DNA from: Mycobacteroides salmoniphilum
Lineage (GTDB): Bacteria; Actinomycetota; Actinomycetes; Mycobacteriales; Mycobacteriaceae
Assembly (NCBI RefSeq): GCF_004924335.1
Contig: NZ_CP024633.1
Coordinates: 4,526,001-4,590,000, forward strand
Length of the DNA: 64,000 nucleotides
Direction of reading: 5' to 3'
Positions 1 to 8,191 of the stretch are shown here, piece after piece. The translations under genes were made by a program, and so were the position numbers. The first letter of the stretch is position 1. The number at the start of each line of letters is the position of its first letter. The notes below the pieces were generated by a model. The model saw only the letters and a list, made by a program, of their open reading frames with translations, was not told the DNA's origin and did not search any database.

Positions 1-438
1 ACGTTCCTCGGACGAACGCCAGGGCATAACCGCCGAACCGGCGGGAAAGGCAAGCGGGATGCTCTGGCCCACCGCGAATCCCGCGACGGCCCGGCGCCCC
101 GCCTGTGCCTTGGCGACGATCGTCAACGTCTTCGGGCTTATTCGGCTGACCGTCGCCCCGGCGTGTGCCGCTGCGGCAATTCGGGCCAGCGCATCCTGAA
201 TCTCCTGAGGCATGGTGGCCTCGACGGCACGGGGCAGGGCCAACCCGACGCGGTACCGAAGCTCATCATCGCGCACCAACCACCCCGCGGCCACCAACTC
301 GTTCACCACAGCGGTCGCGGTGGCGCGGGAAATGCCCGTGGTTGCGGCAATATCGCTAAGCGATTTGGATTGTGTTGCAGCAGCAAGCATTTCCACGATT
401 CGTACCACACGAACGGTCGGCGGCGAGGTGGCCGGCAT
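1..438 (-). CDS. IclR-type transcriptional regulator, partial
   Basis: The reading frame runs from ATG at 438 to the left window edge without a stop (146 codons), so the C-terminal part is missing. The N-terminus carries a winged helix-turn-helix: residues about 10-60 include [20 protein letters not shown] followed by a wing-like [18 protein letters not shown], the pattern of IclR-family proteins. An AGGGGAGA ribosome site lies just upstream. It is divergent from an SDR gene, and a perfect palindrome lies in the shared promoter, so it probably controls that operon. The effector domain is beyond the edge, so the ligand cannot be guessed. A MarR-like winged helix is the alternative. Confidence 0.7.
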   Translation of the reverse strand, partial: MPATSPPTVRVVRIVEMLAAATQSKSLSDIAATTGISRATATAVVNELVAAGWLVRDDELRYRVGLALPRAVEATMPQEIQDALARIAAAAHAGATVSRISPKTLTIVAKAQAGRRAVAGFAVGQSIPLAFPAGSAVMPWRSSEER

Positions 439-504
439 GGGTTCTCCCCTCTTGCGCGATGCAAGGTCCAGGTCTACAGTGCATCGACTATTCGCCCCAA
501 GGTA

Positions 505-518
505 GTCGAATATTCGAC
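505..518. promoter_or_regulatory. Palindromic operator candidate in the IclR/SDR divergent promoter
   Basis: GTCGAATATTCGAC is a perfect 14-bp palindrome. It ends 12 bases before the SDR start and lies 67 bases from the start of the divergent IclR-type gene. A related partial copy (TCGACTATTCG) lies just upstream. Binding by the IclR-type protein is inferred from position. Confidence 0.5.
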
Positions 519-530
519 ATGGAGGTAGAC

Positions 531-1322
531 ATGATTCTGGACCGTTTCAGGCTCGACGGCAACGTCGCGGTCGTTACCGGCGCGGGCCGTGGGCTCGGCG
601 CGGCGATTGCGGAGGCCTTCGCACAGGCGGGCGCCGATGTGCTGATCGCCTCGCGTACCGAATCGCAGCTGCGGGAGGTCGCGGACACGGTGGAGGCGGC
701 AGGGCGGCAGGCCGAGATCGTCGTCGCCGATCTGTCCGATACCGAAGCATCCGCCTCGCTGGCCCAGAAGGCAGTCGACCGGTTCGGACGACTCGACATC
801 GTCGTCAACAACGTGGGCGGCACCATGCCGAAACCGTTCTTGGACACCACCAACGAGGACCTTGCCGAGGCCTTCTCCTTCAACGTCCTCAACGGGCATG
901 CACTGCTGCGCGCCGCCGTGCCACACCTGCTCAAATCCGACAACGCGTCGGTCATCAACATCACGTCCACCATGGGCCGACTACCGGGTCGGGCCTTCCT
1001 GGGTTACTGCACCGCCAAGGGCGCACTGGCTCAGTATACCCGCACGGCCGCAATGGATTTGAGTCCGAGAATCCGAGTCAACGGCATCGCCCCGGGCTCT
1101 ATCCTCACCTCTGCGCTGGAGATCGTGGCGGGCAACGACGAGGTGCGCGCAACGCTGGAGAAGAACACGCCGCTGCATCGGCTGGGAGATCCGACCGATA
1201 TCGCGGCAGCCGCCGTCTACCTCGCCTCACCGGCCGGCAGCTTCCTGACCGGCAAGGTGCTCGAAGTCGACGGTGGCCTCATCGCGCCCAACCTCGACAT
1301 TCCCCTACCCGACCTTTCCTGA
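531..1322 (+). CDS. Short-chain dehydrogenase/reductase (SDR)
   Basis: A 263-residue classical SDR that should oxidise or reduce an alcohol/ketone with NAD(P)(H) in the cytoplasm. The cofactor motif TGAGRGLG is at residues 16-23, NNVG at 93-96, and the catalytic Ser146, Tyr159 and Lys163 (YCTAK) are in place. The start at 531 is chosen because GGAGG lies at 521-525; the open frame continues upstream to 372 but that part does not look like an SDR. The gene is followed 21 bases later by a DapB-fold reductase, so the two are probably one operon under the divergent IclR-type regulator. The substrate is unknown. Confidence 0.88.
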   Translation: MILDRFRLDGNVAVVTGAGRGLGAAIAEAFAQAGADVLIASRTESQLREVADTVEAAGRQAEIVVADLSDTEASASLAQKAVDRFGRLDIVVNNVGGTMPKPFLDTTNEDLAEAFSFNVLNGHALLRAAVPHLLKSDNASVINITSTMGRLPGRAFLGYCTAKGALAQYTRTAAMDLSPRIRVNGIAPGSILTSALEIVAGNDEVRATLEKNTPLHRLGDPTDIAAAAVYLASPAGSFLTGKVLEVDGGLIAPNLDIPLPDLS

Positions 1323-1343
1323 CCGCTTCCAGAAGGGACTGAT

Positions 1344-2417
1344 ATGACGAAGACACGTGTAGCCGTCTGGGGCACAGGCAATGTCGGCCAGCATGCACTC
1401 GCCGGCGTGATCACCGACCCGAACATGGAGCTCGTCGGGGTGTGGGTCTCCGGAGCGAACAAAGCCGGAAAGGACGCGGGTGAGCTCGCCGGGCTCGACC
1501 CCACCACCGGCGTCTCCGCGACCACCGACCCGGCGGAGATTCTGGCACTCAAGCCCGACTGTGTGGTCTACACCGCCATGACCGACAACCGGCTGATGGA
1601 AGCACTCGAGGATCTGCGCTCGATCCTCGCCGCCGGAATCAACATCGCCGCCAGCGCGCCGGTATTTCTGCAGTATCCGTGGGGCGTCCTCCCGGAGAAC
1701 ATGCTGGAACCCATCGAAACCGCGGCCCGGGAAGGTAACTCGTCGATCTTCATTGGTGGAATCGATCCAGGTTTTGCCAATGACCTGCTACCGCTTGCAC
1801 TCATGGGCACCTGCCAACGCATCGATCAGGTGCGCTGTATCGAGATCGTGGACTACGCCACCTACGACAGTGCAACGGTGATGTTCGACGTCATGGGCTT
1901 CGGAAAGCCGATGGACCAGACGCCCATCCTGCTGCAGCCGGGAGTGCTGTCCCTGGCCTGGGGCTCGGTGGTACGACAGCTCGCCGCCGGTCTCGGCATA
2001 GACCTGGACGAAGTCACCGAGACATACGAAAAACTGCCCGCGCCCGAGGATTTCGAGATCTCATCGGGGCATATCCCCGCGGGAACGATGGCCGCGCTGC
2101 ATTTCGAGGTGCGCGGCATGAAGAACGGCAAGGTCGTGACGGTCCTCGAGCACTTCACCCGCCTGCGCGAGGATCTGGCACCGGACTGGCCACAGCCCGC
2201 GCACGAAGGTGGCACCTATCGTGTCGAGATCACCGGGGAGCCCAGCTACATCCTGGATTTGGGCTCATTCAGCGCACGTGGCGATCACAACTACGCCAAT
2301 CTGATCGCGACGGCCATGCGCGTGGTCAATGCGGTACCTGCCGTCGTCGCGGCGGACGCCGGTGTGCGCACCACGCTGGATCTACCGCTGATCACGGGGA
2401 AGGGGCGCGCGGGGTAA
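1344..2417 (+). CDS. DapB-fold NAD(P)-dependent dehydrogenase
   Basis: A 357-residue protein with an N-terminal Rossmann motif (VAVWGTGNVGQHAL, residues 6-19) and an overall layout like the mycobacterial 'dihydrodipicolinate reductase family' proteins, relatives of 2,4-diaminopentanoate dehydrogenase. These are longer than true DapB and are not expected to make lysine precursors. The ribosome site AGAAGGGA lies just before the ATG. It sits 21 bases after the SDR gene and is likely co-transcribed, so the pair may catalyse consecutive redox steps on one substrate. The substrate itself cannot be read from the sequence. Confidence 0.75.
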   Translation: MTKTRVAVWGTGNVGQHALAGVITDPNMELVGVWVSGANKAGKDAGELAGLDPTTGVSATTDPAEILALKPDCVVYTAMTDNRLMEALEDLRSILAAGINIAASAPVFLQYPWGVLPENMLEPIETAAREGNSSIFIGGIDPGFANDLLPLALMGTCQRIDQVRCIEIVDYATYDSATVMFDVMGFGKPMDQTPILLQPGVLSLAWGSVVRQLAAGLGIDLDEVTETYEKLPAPEDFEISSGHIPAGTMAALHFEVRGMKNGKVVTVLEHFTRLREDLAPDWPQPAHEGGTYRVEITGEPSYILDLGSFSARGDHNYANLIATAMRVVNAVPAVVAADAGVRTTLDLPLITGKGRAG

Positions 2418-2419
2418 CG

Positions 2420-2447
2420 CTGCGCATCTGCCGACCCTACTGCGCAG
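2420..2447. terminator. Hairpin between convergent genes
   Basis: CTGCGCA at 2420-2426 pairs with TGCGCAG at 2441-2447 around a 14-base loop. It lies between the DapB-fold gene and the convergent TetR gene, so it could end both transcripts. There is no T-run, which is common for mycobacterial terminators. Confidence 0.4.
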
Positions 2448-2459
2448 CCGGGCGGGAGG

Positions 2460-3035
2460 TTACGGCTTGGATTCAGCCGGGATGTACAGCCGAATCAGCT
2501 CCGCCAAACGTTGTCCGACGTCATCGAGTGTCTCGGTCGACTGCTCCGCGATCGACATGATGACCGCACCTTCGATCGCGGCGATCATTGTCCTCGCCAG
2601 CGAGCGAGCAGTACCCGCGTCCACCCCATACTTTTCCAGGCGTCCGGCGAGAAGCTCATGCCAATCCCGGAAGGCCTCGGCGGCCATCGCGGCGGCCTGC
2701 GGCGCCTCGGTACGTCCCAGCACAGCAGCGACGATCGGGCATCCCGCCTGCATCTCGGTTTCGCCGAGTTGCGCCTTCCATAGCTCGATGAACAGCTCAA
2801 TCCCCCAGGCCGGGTCAATCCCGTCACCGGCCGCCTTGATGATGTCCGTCAGCTCTTGTCCGGCAAGACGAGTTGCCTCGGCAACCAGCTCCTGCTTACC
2901 GCCGGGGAAGTTCAGGTAGATGGTTCGCCGTGAAACACCGCTGTCCTCGAGCAGTGCGTTGAGACCGGTTCCCGCGACGCCCCTGCGCCGCACCAGACCC
3001 GTCACGCTTGCGATCAAGGTGTCACGTGCCGACAT
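2460..3035 (-). CDS. TetR-family regulator (LmrA/YxaF type)
   Basis: A 191-residue protein. The helix-turn-helix is at about residues 24-45 (LNALLEDSGVSRRTIYLNFP), and the C-terminal part has the 'GCPIVAAVLGRTE' type segment seen in LmrA/YxaF-like TetR proteins. The ATG at 3035 is preferred over the TTG 15 bases upstream because GGAGG lies at the right distance. It is divergent from a flavin oxidoreductase; a perfect inverted repeat overlaps that promoter. It probably represses the flavin oxidoreductase operon and perhaps itself. The inducer is unknown. Confidence 0.85.
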   Translation of the reverse strand: MSARDTLIASVTGLVRRRGVAGTGLNALLEDSGVSRRTIYLNFPGGKQELVAEATRLAGQELTDIIKAAGDGIDPAWGIELFIELWKAQLGETEMQAGCPIVAAVLGRTEAPQAAAMAAEAFRDWHELLAGRLEKYGVDAGTARSLARTMIAAIEGAVIMSIAEQSTETLDDVGQRLAELIRLYIPAESKP

Positions 3036-3123
3036 CCTGCCTGCCTCCAAACTTGTCAGGTGTTAACTATACCGCTCAGTCTACCGAGACCTCCCTGACA
3101 TGGGGCGACTACCGGGATATTGC

Positions 3124-3143
3124 AGTACACCAATCGGTGTACT
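3124..3143. promoter_or_regulatory. TetR operator candidate before the flavin oxidoreductase
   Basis: AGTACACC at 3124-3131 and GGTGTACT at 3136-3143 are perfect 8-bp arms around AATC. The ACC-N4-GGT core resembles LmrA/YxaF-type operators. The site ends 12 bases before the GTG start at 3156. A weaker related element (TATACC-N4-AGTCTA) lies near 3069-3084, closer to the TetR gene. Confidence 0.6.
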
Positions 3144-3155
3144 AGCGTCGGCCAC

Positions 3156-4409
3156 GTGGCAGACCTACACGATCCCCTCCCCCTTGCCTCGGGCCAGATT
3201 CTGCGCAATCGGTTCATGAAGTCGGCCCTCAGCGAGGGTCTCGGCGATACCTCCCAGGGCCCCGACCATCGGCTCGTCGAGCTGTACCGGCGCTGGGGAA
3301 CCGGCGGATTCGGCCTCGTCGTGACCGGCAATGTGATGGTCGACCGCAGTCACCTGGGCGAGCCGGGAAACGTGGTCATCGAGGACGACCGGCATCTCGA
3401 CGGATTGTCCCGGTGGGCCAAAGCGACCAAGGACGGCGGCGGCCTGATCTGGATGCAGGTCAACCATCCGGGAAGGCAAGCGAACCCGCTCGCCACGGCA
3501 TCCCAGCCGGTGGCACCGTCGGCGATCAAGATGAACGTCCCCGGATGGCAGGCACCGCGCGAGCTCGCCGACGACGAGATCGAGAACATCATCGACCGGT
3601 ACGCCACCACGGCGACGATCGCGGATGCCGCCGGGTTCGACGGCGTTCAGATCCACGGCGCGCACGGCTATCTCGTGGCGCAGTTCCTGTCGCCGCGTAC
3701 CAACCGGCGCACCGACCGGTGGGGCGGTGACCCCGAACGTCGCATGCGCTTCGTCCTCGAAGTCGTCCGCCGCACGCGGGCCGCGGTGAGTCCCGGCTTC
3801 TCGGTCGCCATCAAGCTCAATTCCGCCGACTTCCAGCGCGGCGGCTTCACCGAGGAGGAGTCGCGGGCAGTCATCGCGGCGCTCGGCTCCGAAGACGTCG
3901 ACCTCATCGAAATCAGCGGCGGTACGTACGAATCGCCGGCAATGGAGGGCAGGCCGCTGGTGACATCGGCGTCGACTCAGGCCCGTGAGGCCTACTTCCT
4001 GGAGTACGCGCGCACCGCTCGTGAGGCGGCTGGTGATGTCCCGATTGCCGTGACAGGTGGGTTCCGCACCGAATCCGCGATGTCGGAGGCCGTCCGATCG
4101 GGTGACTGCGATGTCGTGGGGCTCGGGCGTCCAACCACCGTCAATCCCGAGTCCGCCGACAGCCTGCTGACGGCACGCCAGGACACGCTCACCGTTCCGG
4201 ACGCCTCGCTCCCCATGCCCGCCTGGCTCGCGGGAACCGGCAGGGCGAAGTCATTCCTCAGCGCACTGGAACTCCAGTGGCACAACACGCAGCTGCACCG
4301 CCTGGGTGCGGGAACCGACCCGGACCCCACCATCGGTCCGTGGATCACCACACTGCGGCTCCTCAAGAACAATGGAGTCGACGCCTTTCGGAGAAGGAGA
4401 AGTTCATGA
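3156..4409 (+). CDS. Old-yellow-enzyme family NADH:flavin oxidoreductase
   Basis: A 417-residue TIM-barrel flavoenzyme. It shows the family's NRFMKSALSEG start, NHPGRQ, the active-site segment HGAHGYLVAQFLSPRTNRR and a GGFR near the FMN phosphate site. Members reduce activated C=C bonds using FMN and NAD(P)H. The start is set at GTG 3156: an in-frame TTG at 3120 would put the operator inside the coding region, and the next ATG would remove the conserved N-terminus. It overlaps the next gene by ATGA and is probably controlled by the divergent TetR. It lacks the C-terminal domains of 2,4-dienoyl-CoA reductase, so it is the single-domain type. Confidence 0.88.
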   Translation: MADLHDPLPLASGQILRNRFMKSALSEGLGDTSQGPDHRLVELYRRWGTGGFGLVVTGNVMVDRSHLGEPGNVVIEDDRHLDGLSRWAKATKDGGGLIWMQVNHPGRQANPLATASQPVAPSAIKMNVPGWQAPRELADDEIENIIDRYATTATIADAAGFDGVQIHGAHGYLVAQFLSPRTNRRTDRWGGDPERRMRFVLEVVRRTRAAVSPGFSVAIKLNSADFQRGGFTEEESRAVIAALGSEDVDLIEISGGTYESPAMEGRPLVTSASTQAREAYFLEYARTAREAAGDVPIAVTGGFRTESAMSEAVRSGDCDVVGLGRPTTVNPESADSLLTARQDTLTVPDASLPMPAWLAGTGRAKSFLSALELQWHNTQLHRLGAGTDPDPTIGPWITTLRLLKNNGVDAFRRRRSS

Positions 4410-4822
4410 CGGACAAGACACTGCGCAAGTTCCGCAGGGAGCGCGCGCTCGGGCGTTATCTGCTGAATCCCACTGTCGCCGTATTGACGAAGCTGGGACT
4501 GCGCACAGCGCTCGCCTCCGAGCTGGAAACCACCGGCCGCAAGACCGGCCAGCTGCGCCGGGTCCCGGTCTCGGTCCAGTTCGATGCGACCGGCGCGTGG
4601 GTGATCAGCCAGCACGGCACCCGCTCGGGTTGGGGCAGCAATATCGCCGCGAACCCGAACGTCCGGCTGAAGCAGGGAAACAGGTGGCGCACCGGCACCG
4701 CCCAGTTCCGGCCCGATGATGACGTCGTCGCACGAGGCCGCAAGTTCGGGGCGGTCGGCTCGCGGGTGGTCAAGGCACTGGAGACCACCCCCGTGTCGGT
4801 GCGCATCGACTTCACCGATTAG
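4406..4822 (+). CDS. Deazaflavin (F420)-dependent Ddn-family reductase
   Basis: A 138-residue protein of the deazaflavin-dependent nitroreductase family. The segment ELETTGRKTGQLRRVPV and the later SQHGTRSGWGSNIAANP are characteristic. Relatives use F420H2 to reduce quinones and other substrates near the membrane. The ATG at 4406 overlaps the stop of the flavin oxidoreductase gene (ATGA), and GAGAAGGAGA at 4391-4400 is a good ribosome site, so the two are translationally coupled. Having an FMN and an F420 reductase together suggests reduction of an unsaturated or quinone-like compound; that is inference. Confidence 0.85.
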   Translation: MTDKTLRKFRRERALGRYLLNPTVAVLTKLGLRTALASELETTGRKTGQLRRVPVSVQFDATGAWVISQHGTRSGWGSNIAANPNVRLKQGNRWRTGTAQFRPDDDVVARGRKFGAVGSRVVKALETTPVSVRIDFTD

Positions 4823-4827
4823 CACCC

Positions 4828-4853
4828 TGGCACACTTGCGCAGTTTTGTGCCA
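4828..4853. promoter_or_regulatory. Inverted repeat upstream of the MpaB-TetR operon
   Basis: TGGCACA (4828-4834) and TGTGCCA (4847-4853) form perfect 7-bp arms around 12 bases, 19 bases before the start of the oxygenase gene. It is a candidate operator for the TetR encoded at the end of the same operon. Confidence 0.4.
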
Positions 4854-4872
4854 TTGAGCTAGCGTGGTGCTC

Positions 4873-5820
4873 ATGGTCGATCAGAGCGCCATCACTGGCC
4901 CCGTCAGCCTGGACGAAGGGCTCCGGGAAGCAATTCCCATGCCGGTCGATGACAACGCCGACGATTCCGTGGAAACACCGCGGCTGGGAGCCGACTCCCT
5001 GGTGTGGAAGTTCTACGGCGACGTCCGAGGCGTCCTCGGGTTCCAGCGGGTGGCCGGCACCGAGAATTGCATCGAGCAGCTGGGCAAGGCCGTCGAAGAT
5101 CACTCGGTGATCTTCAGTGACACCCTCGGCCGGGCCCGCCGCTCCGGCCCGCCCATCATGAAGACGGTCTACTCCGCGGACCCGCAGAAGTGGGGCCGGA
5201 CAGTGCGGGATTTCCACAAGCCGATCAGCGGGACCATCAGTGACGGCTCGCGCTACCACGCGCTCAATCCTGAGCTCTTCTATTGGGCGCATGCGACATT
5301 CGTCGATCAGGTGCTGTATATGACCGACACCTTCATCCGCAGGCTGTCCTACGCGGAGAAGGTGCGAATCTTTGAGGAGAGCAAGGTCTGGTACAGCCTG
5401 TACGGCGTCAGCGCGCGCAATCAGCCGCAGACCTACGACGAATTCGTCACGTACATGGAGGGGATGTTCGACCGGTTCGTACCGACGAAGACGATCCTGT
5501 ACGCCACGGGGTACATCCGTCAGGGTGTGCCCGGGCCCAAGCAGATTCCCAGGCCCCTATGGCGGGTGTTGTCGGCGCCCTTGAACGCCTTCATCCGGAC
5601 CGTCATCGTCGGAACACTCCCGCCGCAGATGAAGGCGGTCTGCCGACTGGAGTGGAACGACAAGAAGGAACGCAATTTTCAGCGCTTCGCCAAGGTCATG
5701 CGCACGCTGAACCCGGTGTTCAACAGGCTGCCGGTGCGCGCGCTGTACCTGCCGTGGGCTTCCGAGGGCTGGAAGCGTGAAGGAGTCGACCCCCGCCCGC
5801 TGTACAACCGGGCGGCATGA
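4873..5820 (+). CDS. MpaB-family oxygenase (DUF2236)
   Basis: A 315-residue protein of the DUF2236/MpaB family, which includes latex-clearing haem oxygenases and fungal MpaB. The typical segments are present: SLVWKFYGDVRGVLGFQRV near the start, the histidine-containing GTISDGSRYHALNPELFYWA and HATFVDQV in the middle, and a C-terminal PVFNRLPVRALYLP. The family is thought to use haem for oxygenation; the substrate here is unknown. ATG 4873 is used; GTG at 4864 is possible. The last base triplets overlap the following TetR (ATGA), so the regulator is co-transcribed. Confidence 0.82.
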   Translation: MVDQSAITGPVSLDEGLREAIPMPVDDNADDSVETPRLGADSLVWKFYGDVRGVLGFQRVAGTENCIEQLGKAVEDHSVIFSDTLGRARRSGPPIMKTVYSADPQKWGRTVRDFHKPISGTISDGSRYHALNPELFYWAHATFVDQVLYMTDTFIRRLSYAEKVRIFEESKVWYSLYGVSARNQPQTYDEFVTYMEGMFDRFVPTKTILYATGYIRQGVPGPKQIPRPLWRVLSAPLNAFIRTVIVGTLPPQMKAVCRLEWNDKKERNFQRFAKVMRTLNPVFNRLPVRALYLPWASEGWKREGVDPRPLYNRAA

Positions 5821-6431
5821 CCCACACACCGATGAGCAGCGTGCGCGAAGAGGCGAATACTCAAGGGGTGACCATCGCCCCACCCGCCGATGCCGTCCTT
5901 GATGCCGCGCGCACCGAGTTCGAGCGACACGGCATGCGCCGCGCCAACATGGACGCCATCGCGCGACGTGCCGGGGTAAGCCGACGCACCCTCTACCGCC
6001 GCTTCCCCACCAAGGAAGCGCTGTTCGAGCACCTCATCGAGGCCGAGTGCCTGCTCATATTCGGCCAGCTCGCCGTCGTCGCCAATGGCCAGGATGCGCA
6101 AGGTGCCATTGTCGAGTGCTTCACATTGGCCATGCGGCTGATCACCGAAAACCGGTTGGCGGGCACCATCATCGAGAACGAGCCCGAGCTGGTGATCGGA
6201 CTGAACACCCCCTCTGGCGATAAGGCCATCGTGCGCGCAAGTGCGCTGGTGGCGACCTCTCTTCGGCACAGCGGCGTCACCATGCCCGACGAGGCCGTGC
6301 TGGCGGTATCGGAAATCCTTGTGCGCCTTGTGGGTTCGTTGCTCACCAATCGCGCGGGTGTTCTCGATATCACCGACACTGTGGCGGTGCGCCGCTATGC
6401 ACAGACATATCTCGCACGCATGGTGTGGTGA
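5817..6431 (+). CDS. TetR/AcrR-family regulator
   Basis: A 204-residue regulator with a clear N-terminal helix-turn-helix: MDAIARRAGVSRRTLYRRFP at about residues 44-63, followed by TKEALFEHLIEAE. The C-terminal ligand domain is generic. Its ATG overlaps the stop of the MpaB-family gene, so it likely regulates that operon, possibly through the inverted repeat at 4828-4853. The inducer cannot be guessed. Confidence 0.85.
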   Translation: MTHTPMSSVREEANTQGVTIAPPADAVLDAARTEFERHGMRRANMDAIARRAGVSRRTLYRRFPTKEALFEHLIEAECLLIFGQLAVVANGQDAQGAIVECFTLAMRLITENRLAGTIIENEPELVIGLNTPSGDKAIVRASALVATSLRHSGVTMPDEAVLAVSEILVRLVGSLLTNRAGVLDITDTVAVRRYAQTYLARMVW

Positions 6432-6445
6432 GTCTTAGTTCAGAA

Positions 6446-6461
6446 ACTGACCACGAGTCGG
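6446..6461. promoter_or_regulatory. Operator-like motif before the second TetR gene
   Basis: ACTGACC-N2-GAGTCGG at 6446-6461 lies 20 bases before the TetR start at 6482. It closely matches ACTGACC-N3-GAGTCAG inside the perfect inverted repeat at 7690-7713 upstream of the SRPBCC gene, suggesting that one TetR binds both. Confidence 0.5.
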
Positions 6462-6481
6462 GATCTGACTAGACTGCTCGC

Positions 6482-7120
6482 ATGGCTACTCGGCGGCAGA
6501 TGTACGCAGAACAGACTCGTTCCGATCTTCTGGATTCCGCACGTCGGCATTTCACAACCACGGGCTACAACAGCGTGACCGTCGACGACATCGTCAGCAG
6601 CATCGAGGTCAGCAAGGGCACGTTCTACTACCACTTCTCCGATAAGCAGGCGATGTTCACCGCGCTGCTCACCGAATGCCTGACCGAGACCGCCGACACC
6701 GTCACCACCGCCATCCGCCGTCTGGACAAGCCGGGCCCGAGCGGCCCGCAGGTCGCCGCCACCTCCGCATGGGTCTATTTGTCGCGGTCACTCAACGACA
6801 CGACCTACCGGGAGCTCATGCGTCAGGCACCGATGGTCCTCGGCGAGGAGACATACCGCCACATCGACGAGACCATCGTGCTACCGCCCTTGGTCACCCT
6901 CATGGAAACCCTCGCTGCCCGTGGCGAGCTGAAAGCCGATGTGCACACACACATGGCGGCCCGGATGCTCATGACGATGTTCGTCACGGCCAACAGCATC
7001 ATCGCCGAATCCGGCGATCCCGCAACAACGATGACCGAAGTCGCCGACACGATCGCCACGATGTTCAGCGGGATTGTTCTCGGAGATGTCCCGCTGGCGC
7101 GCGCGGCGGCTAACGGATAG
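6482..7120 (+). CDS. TetR-family regulator
   Basis: A 212-residue protein with the helix-turn-helix VDDIVSSIEVSKGTFYYHFS at about residues 38-57. It starts at ATG 6482, 50 bases after the previous TetR gene, and has its own operator-like motif, so it is probably a separate autoregulated unit. It converges on the SRPBCC gene and overlaps it by 11 bases at the 3' ends. The operator motif shared with that gene makes it the likely repressor of the SRPBCC protein. Confidence 0.85.
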   Translation: MATRRQMYAEQTRSDLLDSARRHFTTTGYNSVTVDDIVSSIEVSKGTFYYHFSDKQAMFTALLTECLTETADTVTTAIRRLDKPGPSGPQVAATSAWVYLSRSLNDTTYRELMRQAPMVLGEETYRHIDETIVLPPLVTLMETLAARGELKADVHTHMAARMLMTMFVTANSIIAESGDPATTMTEVADTIATMFSGIVLGDVPLARAAANG

Positions 7121-7664
7121 CCAGGAACAACAGCGTGCGCAGGAACGGGCGCACCGCGAACGCCGTCCAGCGCAACGGGAACCAACCGACCCACTTCGGG
7201 GTGACCGCCACCGTCCAGCGCACCAGCACCTTGTTGCCCTCAGCGGCCAGCTCCCAGCGTTCGCCGAACGACTTGAGCACCAGTGGAACTGAAATACCGG
7301 TCCCGATCGCGACCAGCTTGAGGCCCTCCTCGCTGTGGACCACCTTCTCAGTGATCGCGAACAGCGGCGTGCGGGTCACCACGTGGTCACCCGATCTCAC
7401 CGGGCCGGACACCAAAGGAATCGACTCCAGATAGCCGCCCTCCGAGACCTGGGTCCACACGCGCTCGACGGGCCCCGGCACGCTGATCTGCGCGGTGACC
7501 GCAAATGATGCCGTCTTGTCGAAAAAGTCGGTGTCCGGCATGGTCACCCCAAAGCGACGGGGTCCGCTGTCACCGGAGGCGAGGCCGAAAAGCACTGCTG
7601 CTCCCAGCAGGCCCCCGATGGCCAGCACTCCCACGATGATCCCGAACAGCACCGGAGTGGACAT
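7110..7664 (-). CDS. SRPBCC (polyketide cyclase/START-like) protein with N-terminal membrane anchor
   Basis: A 184-residue protein. Residues about 4-30 form a hydrophobic helix (VLFGIIVGVLAIGGLLGAAV), so it is probably membrane-anchored. The rest resembles the SRPBCC fold: AQISVPGPVERVWTQVSEGG, then GDHVVTRTPLF and a C-terminal long helix. The fold binds hydrophobic ligands in a deep pocket; no catalytic role can be assigned. It is transcribed away from a perfect inverted repeat at 7690-7713 and overlaps the convergent TetR gene by 11 bases. Confidence 0.7.
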   Translation of the reverse strand: MSTPVLFGIIVGVLAIGGLLGAAVLFGLASGDSGPRRFGVTMPDTDFFDKTASFAVTAQISVPGPVERVWTQVSEGGYLESIPLVSGPVRSGDHVVTRTPLFAITEKVVHSEEGLKLVAIGTGISVPLVLKSFGERWELAAEGNKVLVRWTVAVTPKWVGWFPLRWTAFAVRPFLRTLLFLAIR

Positions 7665-7689
7665 GGTCCTCCTTGAATTCGATTTGGCG

Positions 7690-7713
7690 CTAACTGACCC
7701 GAGAGTCAGTTAG
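7690..7713. promoter_or_regulatory. Perfect inverted repeat before the SRPBCC gene
   Basis: CTAACTGAC (7690-7698) and GTCAGTTAG (7705-7713) are perfect 9-bp arms around CCGAGA, 26 bases upstream of the SRPBCC start. It contains the ACTGACC...GAGTC motif also found before the TetR gene at 6482. The rest of 7714-7900 has no gene; it contains a 9-bp direct repeat CCTGGGGCC at 7776 and 7791. Confidence 0.6.
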
Positions 7714-7900
7714 CAAGCTAGACCCCTAGTAGCACCCGCAGAAGTGCAAGTGCGGAAGTTAGTGATCGAGACCAGCCTGGGGCCTCATTTCCTGGGGCCA
7801 GCCCCCGTATCGCTACCGGCGACCGACACGCAAACTTGCGCCCGCACATCGGGTAGCTCTACTCATGCCATAACCGGGTGGCGACTGCCACTGTGGTCGC

Positions 7901-8191
7901 ATGAGCACATCCGAGCCCACGGTCCGCGCATCCACCGCGTACTACGTCCAATCCGCCATCGCCTTCGCGGTCGCATTCGCCTCGACACTGGGTGGCGTCG
8001 CGTACCTGCCGATATCGCCATGGCCCCGTGCGTTCCTGGCGGTGTGCACGCTCTTCCTAGTCACCAGCTGCTTCGGGCTCGCCAAGGTCGTGCGCGATAC
8101 CCACGAATCGCAACAGGTACGCAACCGGCTCGACGAGGCGCGCATCGAGCAGATCTACGCCGAACACAACCCGCTGAAGTCGGCGGTCTAG
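7901..8191 (+). CDS. YiaA/YiaB-family small membrane protein
   Basis: A 96-residue protein with two hydrophobic helices: about residues 18-38 (AIAFAVAFASTLGGVAYL) and 43-62 (AFLAVCTLFLVTSCFGLA), followed by a charged tail VVRDTHESQQVRNRLDEARI. This two-helix layout with the conserved tail matches the YiaA/YiaB family of inner-membrane proteins, whose function is not established. Its stop overlaps by 4 bases the stop of the convergent lyase gene. Confidence 0.7.
   Translation: MSTSEPTVRASTAYYVQSAIAFAVAFASTLGGVAYLPISPWPRAFLAVCTLFLVTSCFGLAKVVRDTHESQQVRNRLDEARIEQIYAEHNPLKSAV

Noticed and set aside
163..528. Overlapping plus-strand frames at the left end
   Set aside because: They run antisense to the IclR-type regulator, have no ribosome site or family motif, and the minus-strand frame encodes a recognisable helix-turn-helix.
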